A program made the position numbers and the translations under genes. A DNA stretch of 45,347 nucleotides from an uncultured OM182 clade bacterium (lineage in GTDB: Bacteria > Pseudomonadota > Gammaproteobacteria > Pseudomonadales > Azotimanducaceae). The notes beneath the pieces are model-generated. The model was given only the letters and a program-made list of their open reading frames with translations. It had not been told where the DNA came from and searched no databases. Shown piece by piece: positions 33,998-42,357 of this stretch. Each line of letters opens with the position of its first letter. Position 1 is the first letter of the stretch. Location: contig CACFLG010000010.1 in NCBI GenBank assembly GCA_902567095.1, forward strand, positions 1 through 45,347, read 5' to 3'.

Positions 33998-34022
33998 AAC
34001 CGCTAAGCAGAACATAGCGGTT
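33998..34022. other. Perfect 8-bp inverted repeat between CMD and SDR genes
   Basis: AACCGCTA (33998-34005) and TAGCGGTT (34015-34022) flank a 9-base loop. No T-tract follows, so it is not a classical terminator; it may be an RNA hairpin affecting the SDR mRNA or a protein-binding site. Confidence 0.45.
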
Positions 34023-34062
34023 ACAGAAAAATTTACGAGAATCAGGACATAGGGATATAGCA

Positions 34063-34842
34063 ATGCAATTAGAAAATAAAGTTGCCGCTGTAACAGGCGG
34101 AACAGCGGGAATAGGAAAAGCAATCGTTGAAATATTTTTAGAAAACGGCGCTAAAGTAGCAATGATGGCGAGAAATGCGGAAAAAGCAGAAAAGGTTATC
34201 TCAGAATTAGGCGTTGGCGACAGGTTAATCTTTATTAAAGGAGACGCGACCAGTCAGGATGACGTCGAGGGTTTTGTGGACAGAACAGCAGAGGCTTTCG
34301 GCACCCTTGATATCTTAGTAAACAACGCAGGGGGGGCAGGAACTGATTTGCAACCTACAGTGGATCTTTCTGATGAGGAATTCGATCTTTGCATTAAGTG
34401 GAATCTTTATTCCACATTTTGGGGTACTAGGCGAGCACTGAAGATAATGCTGGAAAAAAAATGGGGAAGAATAATTAATATTTCGTCTATGGAAGGCAAA
34501 CATGGGAAGCCAATTGTCACTGCCTATACCACTGCAAAACACGCCATTAATGGAATGACTAAGTCAGTTGCGAGAGAAGTAGGAACTGAGGGTGTGACTG
34601 TTAACGCGATATGCCCTGGGCTTATTGTCACAGATATCTTGCAGACTAACGGACCCAAAACTGCTGAAGCAATGGGCATGACACTGGACGAAATGATCGA
34701 CTACTTTACTTCGGAGTCGGCAATTAAAAGGCCAAATAAAGCAGAGGAAGTGGCTGCAGTTGCTTTGCTGCTTGCCAGTGAAGCGGGGGCGGGGATTACG
34801 GGTACTCAATTAAGCGTAGACGGGGGCACCGCTCAATATTGA
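34063..34842 (+). CDS. SDR-family oxidoreductase
   Basis: A 259-residue classical SDR: TGGTAGIGKAI (cofactor), NNAGGAGT, INISSMEG, YTTAKHAINGMTKSVAREVG (catalytic Tyr/Lys), VNAICPGLIVTDI, and a C-terminal TGTQLSVDGG. It is an NAD(P)-dependent alcohol/ketone enzyme of FabG-like type. Last gene of the Rieske-CoA-transferase-CMD-SDR run; it likely processes a hydroxyl introduced by that pathway. It ends 35 bp from the convergent M16 protease gene, across a small imperfect palindrome at 34840-34859. Confidence 0.9.
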   Translation: MQLENKVAAVTGGTAGIGKAIVEIFLENGAKVAMMARNAEKAEKVISELGVGDRLIFIKGDATSQDDVEGFVDRTAEAFGTLDILVNNAGGAGTDLQPTVDLSDEEFDLCIKWNLYSTFWGTRRALKIMLEKKWGRIINISSMEGKHGKPIVTAYTTAKHAINGMTKSVAREVGTEGVTVNAICPGLIVTDILQTNGPKTAEAMGMTLDEMIDYFTSESAIKRPNKAEEVAAVALLLASEAGAGITGTQLSVDGGTAQY

Positions 34843-34877
34843 CCTGATATTATCAGTCACCTTAAGCTTACTTCTTA

Positions 34878-37698
34878 CTAGAAGTTTTCTGGTTTCCCTG
34901 TGCCGAATTTCCCATCACTCGATATTAAGAGGTATTCGCTTTCTGTTTTTTCACGAATCACGTCAAAAAAGTTAAGAACGTCTTCTTTTGTCAAATCAGA
35001 TATAGCAGACCCTAATTGCTCTCGGCCATCGAAAGTCTCTAAATCCATCTCAAGATCTGACCAATACCTTGCGGCGCGTTGGCCAAGATTTTTGTCCCGC
35101 TGCATCAACTTCGAGATTAATCCTGCTTTGTTTTCAGTAAACTCTTTGTCATCCAACGCAGCCAAGCGAGCGTTTTCTTCTTTCAGATAATCAGTAATTC
35201 TCGATCTTAAATAACTTGGTCCCGCAACAGGAGACTGGATGATAAACCCGAGCCCTCCCCTCCGTTTAATAGTGCTGTTCACAGCAGCTACTACATAGCC
35301 TAGTTGCTGATCCGTGCGCAAGCTTGAGAAAAAACCTGGCGATATGAGATGGTGTAACAGATAGGTTTTCGCTCTGTCAGTCAAATCGTCACCCTCGGCC
35401 TGAACATAAAGAAATAGAGCAGCATCATCATGATCAAGAACTAACTTGATCTCCCTTGCACCGCTAAGCTCAGAAATTTCTAGCTCTTTCTTGCTTTTTT
35501 TCGTGCTATTGAACACAGTCTCGTAGTGCTCAATTATTTGAGAAACCTGAACACTGTCGATATTGCCAACGAATAGCGCCTCTAGCGAAACATTCGCTAA
35601 CTTATCGGACCGCCAATTTAATAGATCATCTAGTTCTATATCAACGAGTGCATCAAACACTGCTTCGACTGGCCAAACACTGCTTATCAACTCCTCTTTA
35701 AGTCTTCGTCCTGCTTGCTGGTAAGGTTTGTCAAACTTCTTATTAGCAAGCTCATTAAGAAGTTCCTCTTTAAGGGCGTCAAATCGCTTTAGATCTACCT
35801 TTGTCGAGGCCAGTTTAGCGAGAACTCTTTCAATTAAAACAAACTGTTTTTCCGAATATCCCTGCAGAAGAACTTTGAAACCCTGCGCAACGGTCTCGAT
35901 TTCGTAGGTCAAACCAGCAAGATATGCCGGATACGACATCGAATTCAGCGCATCTTTTACGATCATTGCATAGAGATTTGCATTTGCTTGATCATAAGCT
36001 GATAAAAATCCTTGATCTGTTTTTATCTTCATCTGAGCAACCACTTTTGGGATCTGGAAATCTACATCAGTGTCTAGATAAACTTTAATGCCATCTTTTT
36101 CTAAAAATAATTCGGGTAGACGTTGATCCGCTTCAAGCAATTCAAGCGCACTAGGTATGAAAGGATTTTTTTTAGGGAGTTCCTCAAATTCTGGATCAAT
36201 CGAATCGAGCTCTATTGGGTTTCTATCTAATTCAAAGGACACAGAAAAGTTCTTTTCTTGTTCTTTTCCTTGAAACTCTGGCGAGGAAATAGAAATCAAT
36301 ACATTTTCGGGCGTGAGTGCAGCCAGGTAGTTATCGATCATTTCTTTATCAAATTCCTTCATTAGATAGGGCGAAGAAAGGATTAGTTCAGGAGGATGAT
36401 CGTTGAGTCTTGGCGCTAACATCTGCACAGAGGAGATAGCAGGCATCTTCTCTGCAAATCGAAAACCAATTTCTGCCATCGTCGATTGTTCTTCATAACG
36501 CCAGCGCTCGGCTTCTTTGAGATTAATCATTTGAAGATAGTCAAAGAGATGCCGATTGATGCTCGGTATGCGGGAGTAACCCTCTTTCGTGAGATCTACT
36601 GAGACTATAAGGAGACTAGTTGTTTCATCGTAATCTACGGAGCCCGCGAAAAGGGACTCGATCCAACCTTTTTTAACCAAAATCTCATGAAGACTTCCTT
36701 CTCCCTCATGACCGATAAGATTTGAGATATAATCGAGAGGCTTTGTCCTGTGTTTCTCTTTCGCTGAGGGCAAAGGGAACCCATAAGAAATTCTCCGGAT
36801 ATTTTTAATGTTATCATGGCGAAGCGTGGCTGGAAGCGTCCCACTTTTGAACAACGGTTCAACGATCTCTACACTACTCAGATTTCGATTTCTTATTTCT
36901 GAAACAATCTCTACTATCCAAGATTCCATTTCGTCGAGAGTTTGATTAGTCAAAATGGCCAAACCCATTTGATTAGAGGAGTAATTCTCTTCAAAAAAAA
37001 ACTAGGAGATCACGATGTACATCGCCAGATAAAGTTTTCAGGTTTCCGATATTGAATCTCGTTTGCGGATGATCGGGATTGAGCGCCACCTTAGTTACAG
37101 AATTTGAACGCCACCCATCATCTTTGAATTGCATTTGGTATTCTGCATTAACTGCATTTTTCTCCCGTTCTACATAGTCTCTTGAAAATAACGGAGCTAT
37201 AAAAAATTGAGCGAATCTATCAAATCCCTCTCTAAATGCGTGGGACCCAATATCGAAAAAATAATTAGTATGGTCAGAAGCAGTATAAGCATTTGACCTG
37301 CCGCCATTCGCTCTAACAAATTGCAGGTATCCATCAGGCTCCGGATACTTTTCGGTGCCTATGAAGAGCATATGTTCTAAGAAATGCGCCAATCCTTCTC
37401 GGCCAACAGGATCTTGATAGCTCCCGCGGTAAACGGTCATCGATGCCGCTGATTTGTCTGCACCGAGATCGGACACGAGTACTACCTTCAGGCCATTTGA
37501 GAGCTCTAGAAAACGATAGTTCCGGTCATCTGTTTCACTTTTTTTGATATCGTCAATTTTTTGTTTGTAGTTTCCCTGACCTCCTAAGTCTGAATGGCAC
37601 GAAAGCAGGTTTAAGCTAAGAAGAAACAAAAAGACAAACTTAGGAAGAGTTCTCAAGTGAGACTCAACGACGCCGATAAAGAGGTTAATTTTAAGCAC
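34878..37698 (-). pseudogene. Pitrilysin/insulinase-type M16 metalloprotease, split by a one-base frameshift
   Basis: Two frames encode one secreted M16A protease. The N-terminal part (36991-37698) has a lipoprotein-like signal (FVFLFLLSLNLLSC), the inverted zinc motif HFLEHMLF and the downstream Glu in EKNAVNAEYQMQ, and breaks after HRDLLVFF. The second frame (34878-36968 plus about 20 bases before it) resumes EENYSSNQMGLAIL and runs through the remaining three M16 domains. The junction is a run of nine T (minus strand). Removing one T joins the frames into about 939 residues, the usual protease III size. The start may be GTG 37698 or TTG 37656, the latter giving a better signal peptide. Sequencing error or real lesion. 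Confidence 0.85.
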
Positions 37699-37795
37699 AA
37701 GAAATTCAAAGAGTGAAAGGTAGAGTGGATACTACCTATAAAATGAGCAAGAACAAGATCTGTTTCAATTAGACAAAATCCTTGTTTTTTGGAAC

Positions 37796-37823
37796 TTGAC
37801 GTCTACTAAAACAGAGTTAAAAC
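37796..37823 (+). promoter_or_regulatory. Likely sigma-70-type promoter for the ArsC-like gene
   Basis: TTGACG (37796-37801) and TAAAAC (37818-37823) are separated by 16 bases, about 37 bases before GTG 37861. The -35 is near consensus and the -10 is moderate. It lies in the 162-bp divergent region between the M16 protease and the ArsC-like gene. Confidence 0.4.
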
Positions 37824-37860
37824 TAGTAGTTGGTTTTTAGTTATGAAATTAGGAGGACAA

Positions 37861-38202
37861 GTGTCCAAAAAAGCAGAATGGTATTATTTTCGAAAAGGCT
37901 GAACTACTTGCACTAAAGCATCCAAGTTTTTGGAAGCAAGAGAAATAAAGATATCGGAAACGGTTTTGGCCAGCAAAAAGCTGCAGGCTGAAGACGCTGC
38001 CGGGTTATTGAAAACCGCAACAAAACTCATTGCGATGAAAGGCAAGAAAGTGGCTGAATACGACACAACGAAAAAATTGCCGGACGGAGCTTTAGAATCA
38101 ATGTTAGGGCCTACTGGGAACCTCAGGGCACCGACGATCAAGGTGGGCAAAACCTATCTTGTGGGCTTCAACGAAGAGGTTTTCGAAACAGTATTTGGAT
38201 AA
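37861..38202 (+). CDS. ArsC-like thioredoxin-fold protein, probable selenoprotein (in-frame UGA)
   Basis: A 113-residue Spx/ArsC-like redox protein if UGA 37900-37902 is read as selenocysteine. The start is GTG 37861 (AGGAGG four bases upstream; an in-frame ATG at 37843 is possible). The N-terminus reads SKKAEWYYFRKG-Sec-TTC-TKASKFLEARE: the first ArsC beta strand, a U-x-x-C redox pair (Sec14, Cys17), then the helix. The rest has GKKVAEYD and the C-terminal TGNLRAPTIKVGKTYLVGFNEE with the cis-Pro and family Arg-x-Pro. A conventional reading would begin only at TTG 37930, after the active site, leaving a protein without its catalytic motif. Sec-insertion genes are not in the window. Function is probably thiol or selenol-based reduction; substrate unknown. 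Confidence 0.82.
37908..37940 (+). promoter_or_regulatory. Bacterial SECIS-like stem-loop downstream of UGA
   Basis: Just after the UGA the mRNA can fold: outer stem CTTGC (37907-37911) with GCAAG (37936-37940), and upper stem TCCAA (37921-37925) with TTGGA (37930-37934), closing a GTTT loop (37926-37929). The loop begins with G and lies 23 bases after the UGA, within the range usual for bacterial SECIS elements. A 9-base bulge on the 5' side separates the two stems. Folding was done by eye. Confidence 0.6.
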
Positions 38203-38210
38203 AAAGGACC

Positions 38211-38245
38211 AAGGGAGGGAAGAATTTAATCTCCCCCCTTTTTTT
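38211..38245 (+). terminator. Rho-independent terminator after the ArsC-like gene
   Basis: AAGGGAGGG (38211-38219) can pair with TCCCCCCTT (38232-38240) with one A-C mismatch and one G-T wobble, followed by a T-run to 38245. It lies 8 bases after the ArsC-like stop, so that gene forms its own transcript. Confidence 0.6.
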
Positions 38246-38272
38246 CATACAGCCGACGGGGAATTTATACCA

Positions 38273-39925
38273 ATTAGTTTTCAAAGATGTTTCGTATCAA
38301 CGACTTTCTGTTTAATTCTCTCGGCTTGTGGCGGAGGATCTGGTCAGGAAGCAGGACCAGGTTCGACGGTAATAGAAGAAATGCTTCCGAGCACACAAAC
38401 ATTATCTTTTTTAGAAAAAATTCCAAGATCGACCGTAACAAACGCAGATCCCGAGAAAATTACTGTTAGTATTGCGCATGAAACATTTTCTGATGCGACC
38501 AGCGATTTTCATATTGATTGCAACAGACCCAGTCTGAAAAAAACTCTACGGACGCTACAAGATTCAATTCAAGAGTTTGATCAAATTACTCAGCACATCG
38601 TAAATTGTGGGTTTGAAGAAAACACTGTTTACTCTATCACTCTGAGAGAAACGGATCCGACTCGGAGCGATCGTGAAGGCCCACATAAATTTTCAACAGG
38701 TACCGCTAGCAACAATTTGTTAAGTGTCCAAGATACTTTAGTGCTCCAGCAAGAGGACATTGCCGAACTCTTTGTGAGTTATATCAACGGAGCACTAATA
38801 ACTAAAACCGGAATGTCCCGAATTATCCAAGATATAATTCTGCAACCAGTCCTCGGGGTTGCGGATCAATTTTGGTCGACTTTAGTCAATCCTGCACCTC
38901 TTTATGATGTAGTTTCAGAGAGGGTGTTGTACGAATCACAAGATCCCCTAGGAAATCCCAGCACAGATCTCAAGGGACTCATAAGCTATCCTATGGTAGA
39001 CGCGGAAGACAGCTTTACCCCGAGAAATCAAATGATTCTTCTCTCTCATGCGACTGGTTCTTCGCCAAGCGAGTTAGATCTAGAAGATGCTTGGTTTATC
39101 ATTGCAAATCATCTTGCATCACGTGGCTACTTGGTAGTCGCACCGGATAACTACGGCAACGACCCTAACTCTTTTGAAAATGAAACCTACCTGCTTAGTT
39201 TTCAAACAGCAATTAATAGCCTAGATTTGTTGCGTTTGGGCGTAGAGTCTTATCCAACTATTTATACTGGGAAGGAAATAACGTTAATCGGTTATTCCCA
39301 AGGCGGCCACAGCGCAGTGGGAATTCTCTCGCTTGCTCAGCTAAAGTTTAAAGACTTGAGTTTTTCTCAATCATACATAGGCGGCGGGCCTTTAAATTTA
39401 TATGGTACGTTCAAAGGGGTTTTGGAAAATTTAAATGGAAACTGTCAGGAAACGGGTTATTGTGAATTGATTGATAGCAGCACGAGCGAGCCTTTTGCAA
39501 CCGATAGAATTCTGCCTGGGTTTTTACAATACTCGGATACTGGCTTAACCAAGGACGATTTGATTGAAGACGACCGTCTAGCGCGAGATTTCATTGATCG
39601 CTTTCTAGAGATGGATCCTGCATATGAGAAGTTACGGGGGCTGCTAGAAATAAACAGCTTTACTAACATCAAGAATCCCGATAACTTTTTTGCGCCAGGC
39701 ACCAACATAAATTTCTATCACTCAGAATTCGATCGTCTTGTGCCCGTCGCTAACGCGGAAGAATTCGTAGAGCTATTTTCTGAACACGTTAACTTAAATT
39801 TCGACGACTCAGAATGTAATTCAAACTCTTTCAAGTTAATCTCCGAAGCCACCGATAAAGCAGGTATTGTGCACACCTTATGTGCTTTAAACGTGTTTGA
39901 TACGATCATGAACGAACTAAGGTAA
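38273..39925 (+). CDS. Lipoprotein with alpha/beta-hydrolase (lipase/esterase-like) domain
   Basis: A secreted, lipid-anchored hydrolase of about 550 residues. The N-terminus has a signal peptide with lipobox LILSAC-GGG. An N-terminal domain of about 200 residues (Ig-like by pattern, with two Cys) precedes the alpha/beta hydrolase. The nucleophile elbow is GYSQGG, the acid is probably the Asp in HSEFDRLVPVANAEEF, and the His is in GIVHTL near the end. The oxyanion region is SHATGSS. The start is unclear: no ATG, GTG or TTG lies between the terminator and the signal peptide. ATT 38273, with GGGGAA nine bases upstream, gives a normal 19-residue signal. A TTG at 38195 would read through the terminator. 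Confidence 0.8.
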   Translation: MSFQRCFVSTTFCLILSACGGGSGQEAGPGSTVIEEMLPSTQTLSFLEKIPRSTVTNADPEKITVSIAHETFSDATSDFHIDCNRPSLKKTLRTLQDSIQEFDQITQHIVNCGFEENTVYSITLRETDPTRSDREGPHKFSTGTASNNLLSVQDTLVLQQEDIAELFVSYINGALITKTGMSRIIQDIILQPVLGVADQFWSTLVNPAPLYDVVSERVLYESQDPLGNPSTDLKGLISYPMVDAEDSFTPRNQMILLSHATGSSPSELDLEDAWFIIANHLASRGYLVVAPDNYGNDPNSFENETYLLSFQTAINSLDLLRLGVESYPTIYTGKEITLIGYSQGGHSAVGILSLAQLKFKDLSFSQSYIGGGPLNLYGTFKGVLENLNGNCQETGYCELIDSSTSEPFATDRILPGFLQYSDTGLTKDDLIEDDRLARDFIDRFLEMDPAYEKLRGLLEINSFTNIKNPDNFFAPGTNINFYHSEFDRLVPVANAEEFVELFSEHVNLNFDDSECNSNSFKLISEATDKAGIVHTLCALNVFDTIMNELR

Positions 39926-39953
39926 ACTGAAAGATTGACTATTTTTAGAATTT

Positions 39954-41471
39954 TTAAAACTTAAATCTATTCAATCCCTCTTTTAAATATACTCTCCCTT
40001 TCTCTCCAACCATGTCTTGCTTCGTCATTGATTCCAAAAGAAACGAGTCACCCTCTACTATCGAAAAAAATCGAGGGCTACTTCGGTCGTCAAATGATCT
40101 CCCTGTCCTTCCAACGACTAGTCCTTGGCTTGGTCGGTTCTCTCGATCGAACAAAACAGTATAGGTCTCTACCACCGCTTCTCCGCTGGGATTTTCGGTA
40201 AAGGACACATCAGGAATTGAGTCAATCACTGTCTGATATTTTTCAGGCGGCGTGCGTGACCAACTTGGTTCCCTTCGAGCAGTTGAGTAAATACCTGCTG
40301 AGTGTTTACTGAAGTAGCCACCATTGGCCGTAACGAGCCCAAAACTCCCAGGCTTCTCCCTTAGCCGATCAATCATTGAGGCTATAGAATTCATAACATA
40401 GTTATTTCCGGCTCCGCCATGGAAAGGTAGACCCCCAGTTACGGTTAATGGTCTCGGGTCGTCCGGAGCGACCCCGAAAGCGTCTCTCGCAAACTCAACC
40501 GCGCTTGGAAAACAGGAATAAAAGTCGATAAAACTAATATCACGCATCGACAAATCCCCACCAAAAAACACTTGCTCCGCCATCACACGCATGGCTTCGC
40601 TAGAGTGAAAGTTTGCTCTTGTAGAGAGAGGCTTCTCGATCGTATCGGCGGCTCCATGCAAATAGATAAACTTATGCCTGTCGATACCAAGACGAAGAGC
40701 TCGGGTTTCCGACATTAAAATAAGCGCAGCCCCCTGATTTATTTGGTTCATAGCATTCATATACTTTGTATATGGCCATGCAACCAGCCGATTCTCTGCC
40801 GACGAATACGCTATCTCTTCCGCCGTTCGTCTTACGGGATACCAAGCGTGCAGGCTTTTCTCAGCCACTTCAGTGAAACTCGAAAACAAGCGACCCATTG
40901 ACTCCTGGTGTTCGTCGATAGACACGCCCAGATGATGCCGGTATGCATTTTCTGCCATCGCATAGAAACCTGGTGCAAGCCACAAACCATGCTTTTGCTC
41001 GTGCTCAGTTGACATGTCATGGTTCCGTACTAGGAACTCGGGATCAGTCGACGACGGCTCATCCCAAGCTGGTTGATTCCCAGTAGTCTTAACGATCTTT
41101 CTCGCCGTTGCCATCGCCTCGGCTCCTGCTAACACAACGAAATCACATTGACGTTTTGCGATTGATTCACTGAAGCGATTTACTAAGTACTGTGGCCCGT
41201 TACCGCCGTTAGGCATTAACCACTGCTTAGCGTTATTTGCTCCGATTCTCCTTGCCAAAGCTTCAGGAGAATTCTTCGTTGCTTCTCTAAAACTTTTCAC
41301 CACCGCAAGGGTATCGAGCTCGGATATTATATCCGAAGAAAGACCGGCATCTTCTAGACTGTTAGCAACTGCCTTTTCCATTAAAGCGACAGGAGAGGAA
41401 GAATCTAAATCAAATTCTTTTTCTGAGACCTGTCCAACACCGACTATCACCGGCATCTCTCTATCTTTCAT
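39954..41471 (-). CDS. Thiolase-like protein with C-terminal OB-type domain (TLP1 type)
   Basis: A 505-residue thiolase-superfamily protein with an added C-terminal beta domain (about residues 410-505, ETYTVLFDRENRPSQGLVVGRT), as in mycobacterial TLP1-like acetyltransferases. The thiolase nucleophile position lacks Cys (MPNGGNGPQYL). The late loops read FIDFYSCFPSAVEFA, GGLPFHGGAGNNY and TANGGYFSKH, with no CxG cysteine. It therefore probably binds acyl-CoA without classical Claisen chemistry, or uses another nucleophile. It is transcribed alone on the minus strand, convergent with the lipoprotein hydrolase, 28 bp between stops. Confidence 0.87.
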   Translation of the reverse strand: MKDREMPVIVGVGQVSEKEFDLDSSSPVALMEKAVANSLEDAGLSSDIISELDTLAVVKSFREATKNSPEALARRIGANNAKQWLMPNGGNGPQYLVNRFSESIAKRQCDFVVLAGAEAMATARKIVKTTGNQPAWDEPSSTDPEFLVRNHDMSTEHEQKHGLWLAPGFYAMAENAYRHHLGVSIDEHQESMGRLFSSFTEVAEKSLHAWYPVRRTAEEIAYSSAENRLVAWPYTKYMNAMNQINQGAALILMSETRALRLGIDRHKFIYLHGAADTIEKPLSTRANFHSSEAMRVMAEQVFFGGDLSMRDISFIDFYSCFPSAVEFARDAFGVAPDDPRPLTVTGGLPFHGGAGNNYVMNSIASMIDRLREKPGSFGLVTANGGYFSKHSAGIYSTARREPSWSRTPPEKYQTVIDSIPDVSFTENPSGEAVVETYTVLFDRENRPSQGLVVGRTGRSFDDRSSPRFFSIVEGDSFLLESMTKQDMVGEKGRVYLKEGLNRFKF

Positions 41472-41619
41472 ATTTGATCCTCAGGACACACTTCAGTTGA
41501 CACAGAATATTCTAACACCGAATCGACGGTGAAACGGCACGCCAAATTAAACGATGAATTTTGTAGTTTTTTTTTTATATTTAACCCAAAATTGTCTGGT
41601 ATCAAGGGAGGGGTATCAG

Positions 41620-42351
41620 ATGAGAAAAATCTTATTACTACTTCTATGTTTTCCCTTAGTGGTTAATGGGTCAGAAAATCAGGCCAAGGTAATCATTAAT
41701 GAGATGGAAGAACTTTACCGAGGTACCTCAAGCGAGGTCTCGATGACCATGCAGGTTGAAACTCCTCAGTACAGCCGGTCCCTAGGAATGTTTGGCCAAA
41801 CGCTTGGGAAAGAAAGAGCAATCTTTAGAATCATATCCCCAAAAAAAGATAAAGGAATCACGACCCTTAGAAGAGGTAAAGAAATGTGGAATTTCTTTCC
41901 AAAAATAAACAAAGTCATCAAAGTTCCGCCTTCAATGATGATCGGCTCATGGATGGGAAGCGACTTCACCAACGATGATCTAGTTCAAGAAACAAAACTG
42001 GTAGAGGAATATAATCTAGAATTAATTACAGATAGCGAAACCTTCCTCATAATTCTTACTCCAAAAGAAGATACCGTTTCCCTGTGGGGCCAAATAGACT
42101 ACCTGATACAGAAAGATCCGCTGCTCCCCCTCAAACAAAGCTTTTTCGATGATTATGGAACGAAGGTAAGAGAGCTGGTTTACAAGGACCCAAAAGTTTT
42201 CGGGGAGAAACTCTTGCCTTCGGCAATGGAAATGATTCCTCTAAATAAGCCGGGCCACATCACAAAACTTTTCTATAATCAACTTAAGTTTGACCCAGAG
42301 GGTGTATCAGAAAAATCATTTTCGCTCCGCGAATTGAAGAAAAGAATTTGA
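41620..42351 (+). CDS. LolA-like outer-membrane lipoprotein-sorting protein
   Basis: A 243-residue periplasmic protein: signal peptide MRKILLLLLCFPLVVNGS, then a LolA/LolB-like half-barrel with the family stretch RGKEMWNFFPKINKVIKVPP...GSWMGSDFTNDDLV and a C-terminal strand-rich region. ATG 41620 is chosen (GGGAGGGG upstream, good signal peptide) over an in-frame ATG at 41554. It is the first gene of an operon with two FtsX-type permeases and an ABC ATPase. It likely shuttles a lipid or lipoprotein away from that ABC complex across the periplasm. The cargo is unknown; it is distinct from canonical LolA. Confidence 0.9.
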   Translation: MRKILLLLLCFPLVVNGSENQAKVIINEMEELYRGTSSEVSMTMQVETPQYSRSLGMFGQTLGKERAIFRIISPKKDKGITTLRRGKEMWNFFPKINKVIKVPPSMMIGSWMGSDFTNDDLVQETKLVEEYNLELITDSETFLIILTPKEDTVSLWGQIDYLIQKDPLLPLKQSFFDDYGTKVRELVYKDPKVFGEKLLPSAMEMIPLNKPGHITKLFYNQLKFDPEGVSEKSFSLRELKKRI

Positions 42352-42357
42352 ACAACT

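Noticed and set aside
36991-37000. UGA at the end of the M16 N-terminal frame read as a possible second selenocysteine
   Set aside because: After this UGA the same frame meets a stop within a few codons, and the homologous sequence continues in another frame. A frameshift at T9 explains it.
37930-38202. A 90-residue protein starting at TTG 37930
   Set aside because: It would lack the first strand and redox motif of the ArsC fold and has no Shine-Dalgarno, while the longer frame through the UGA has both.
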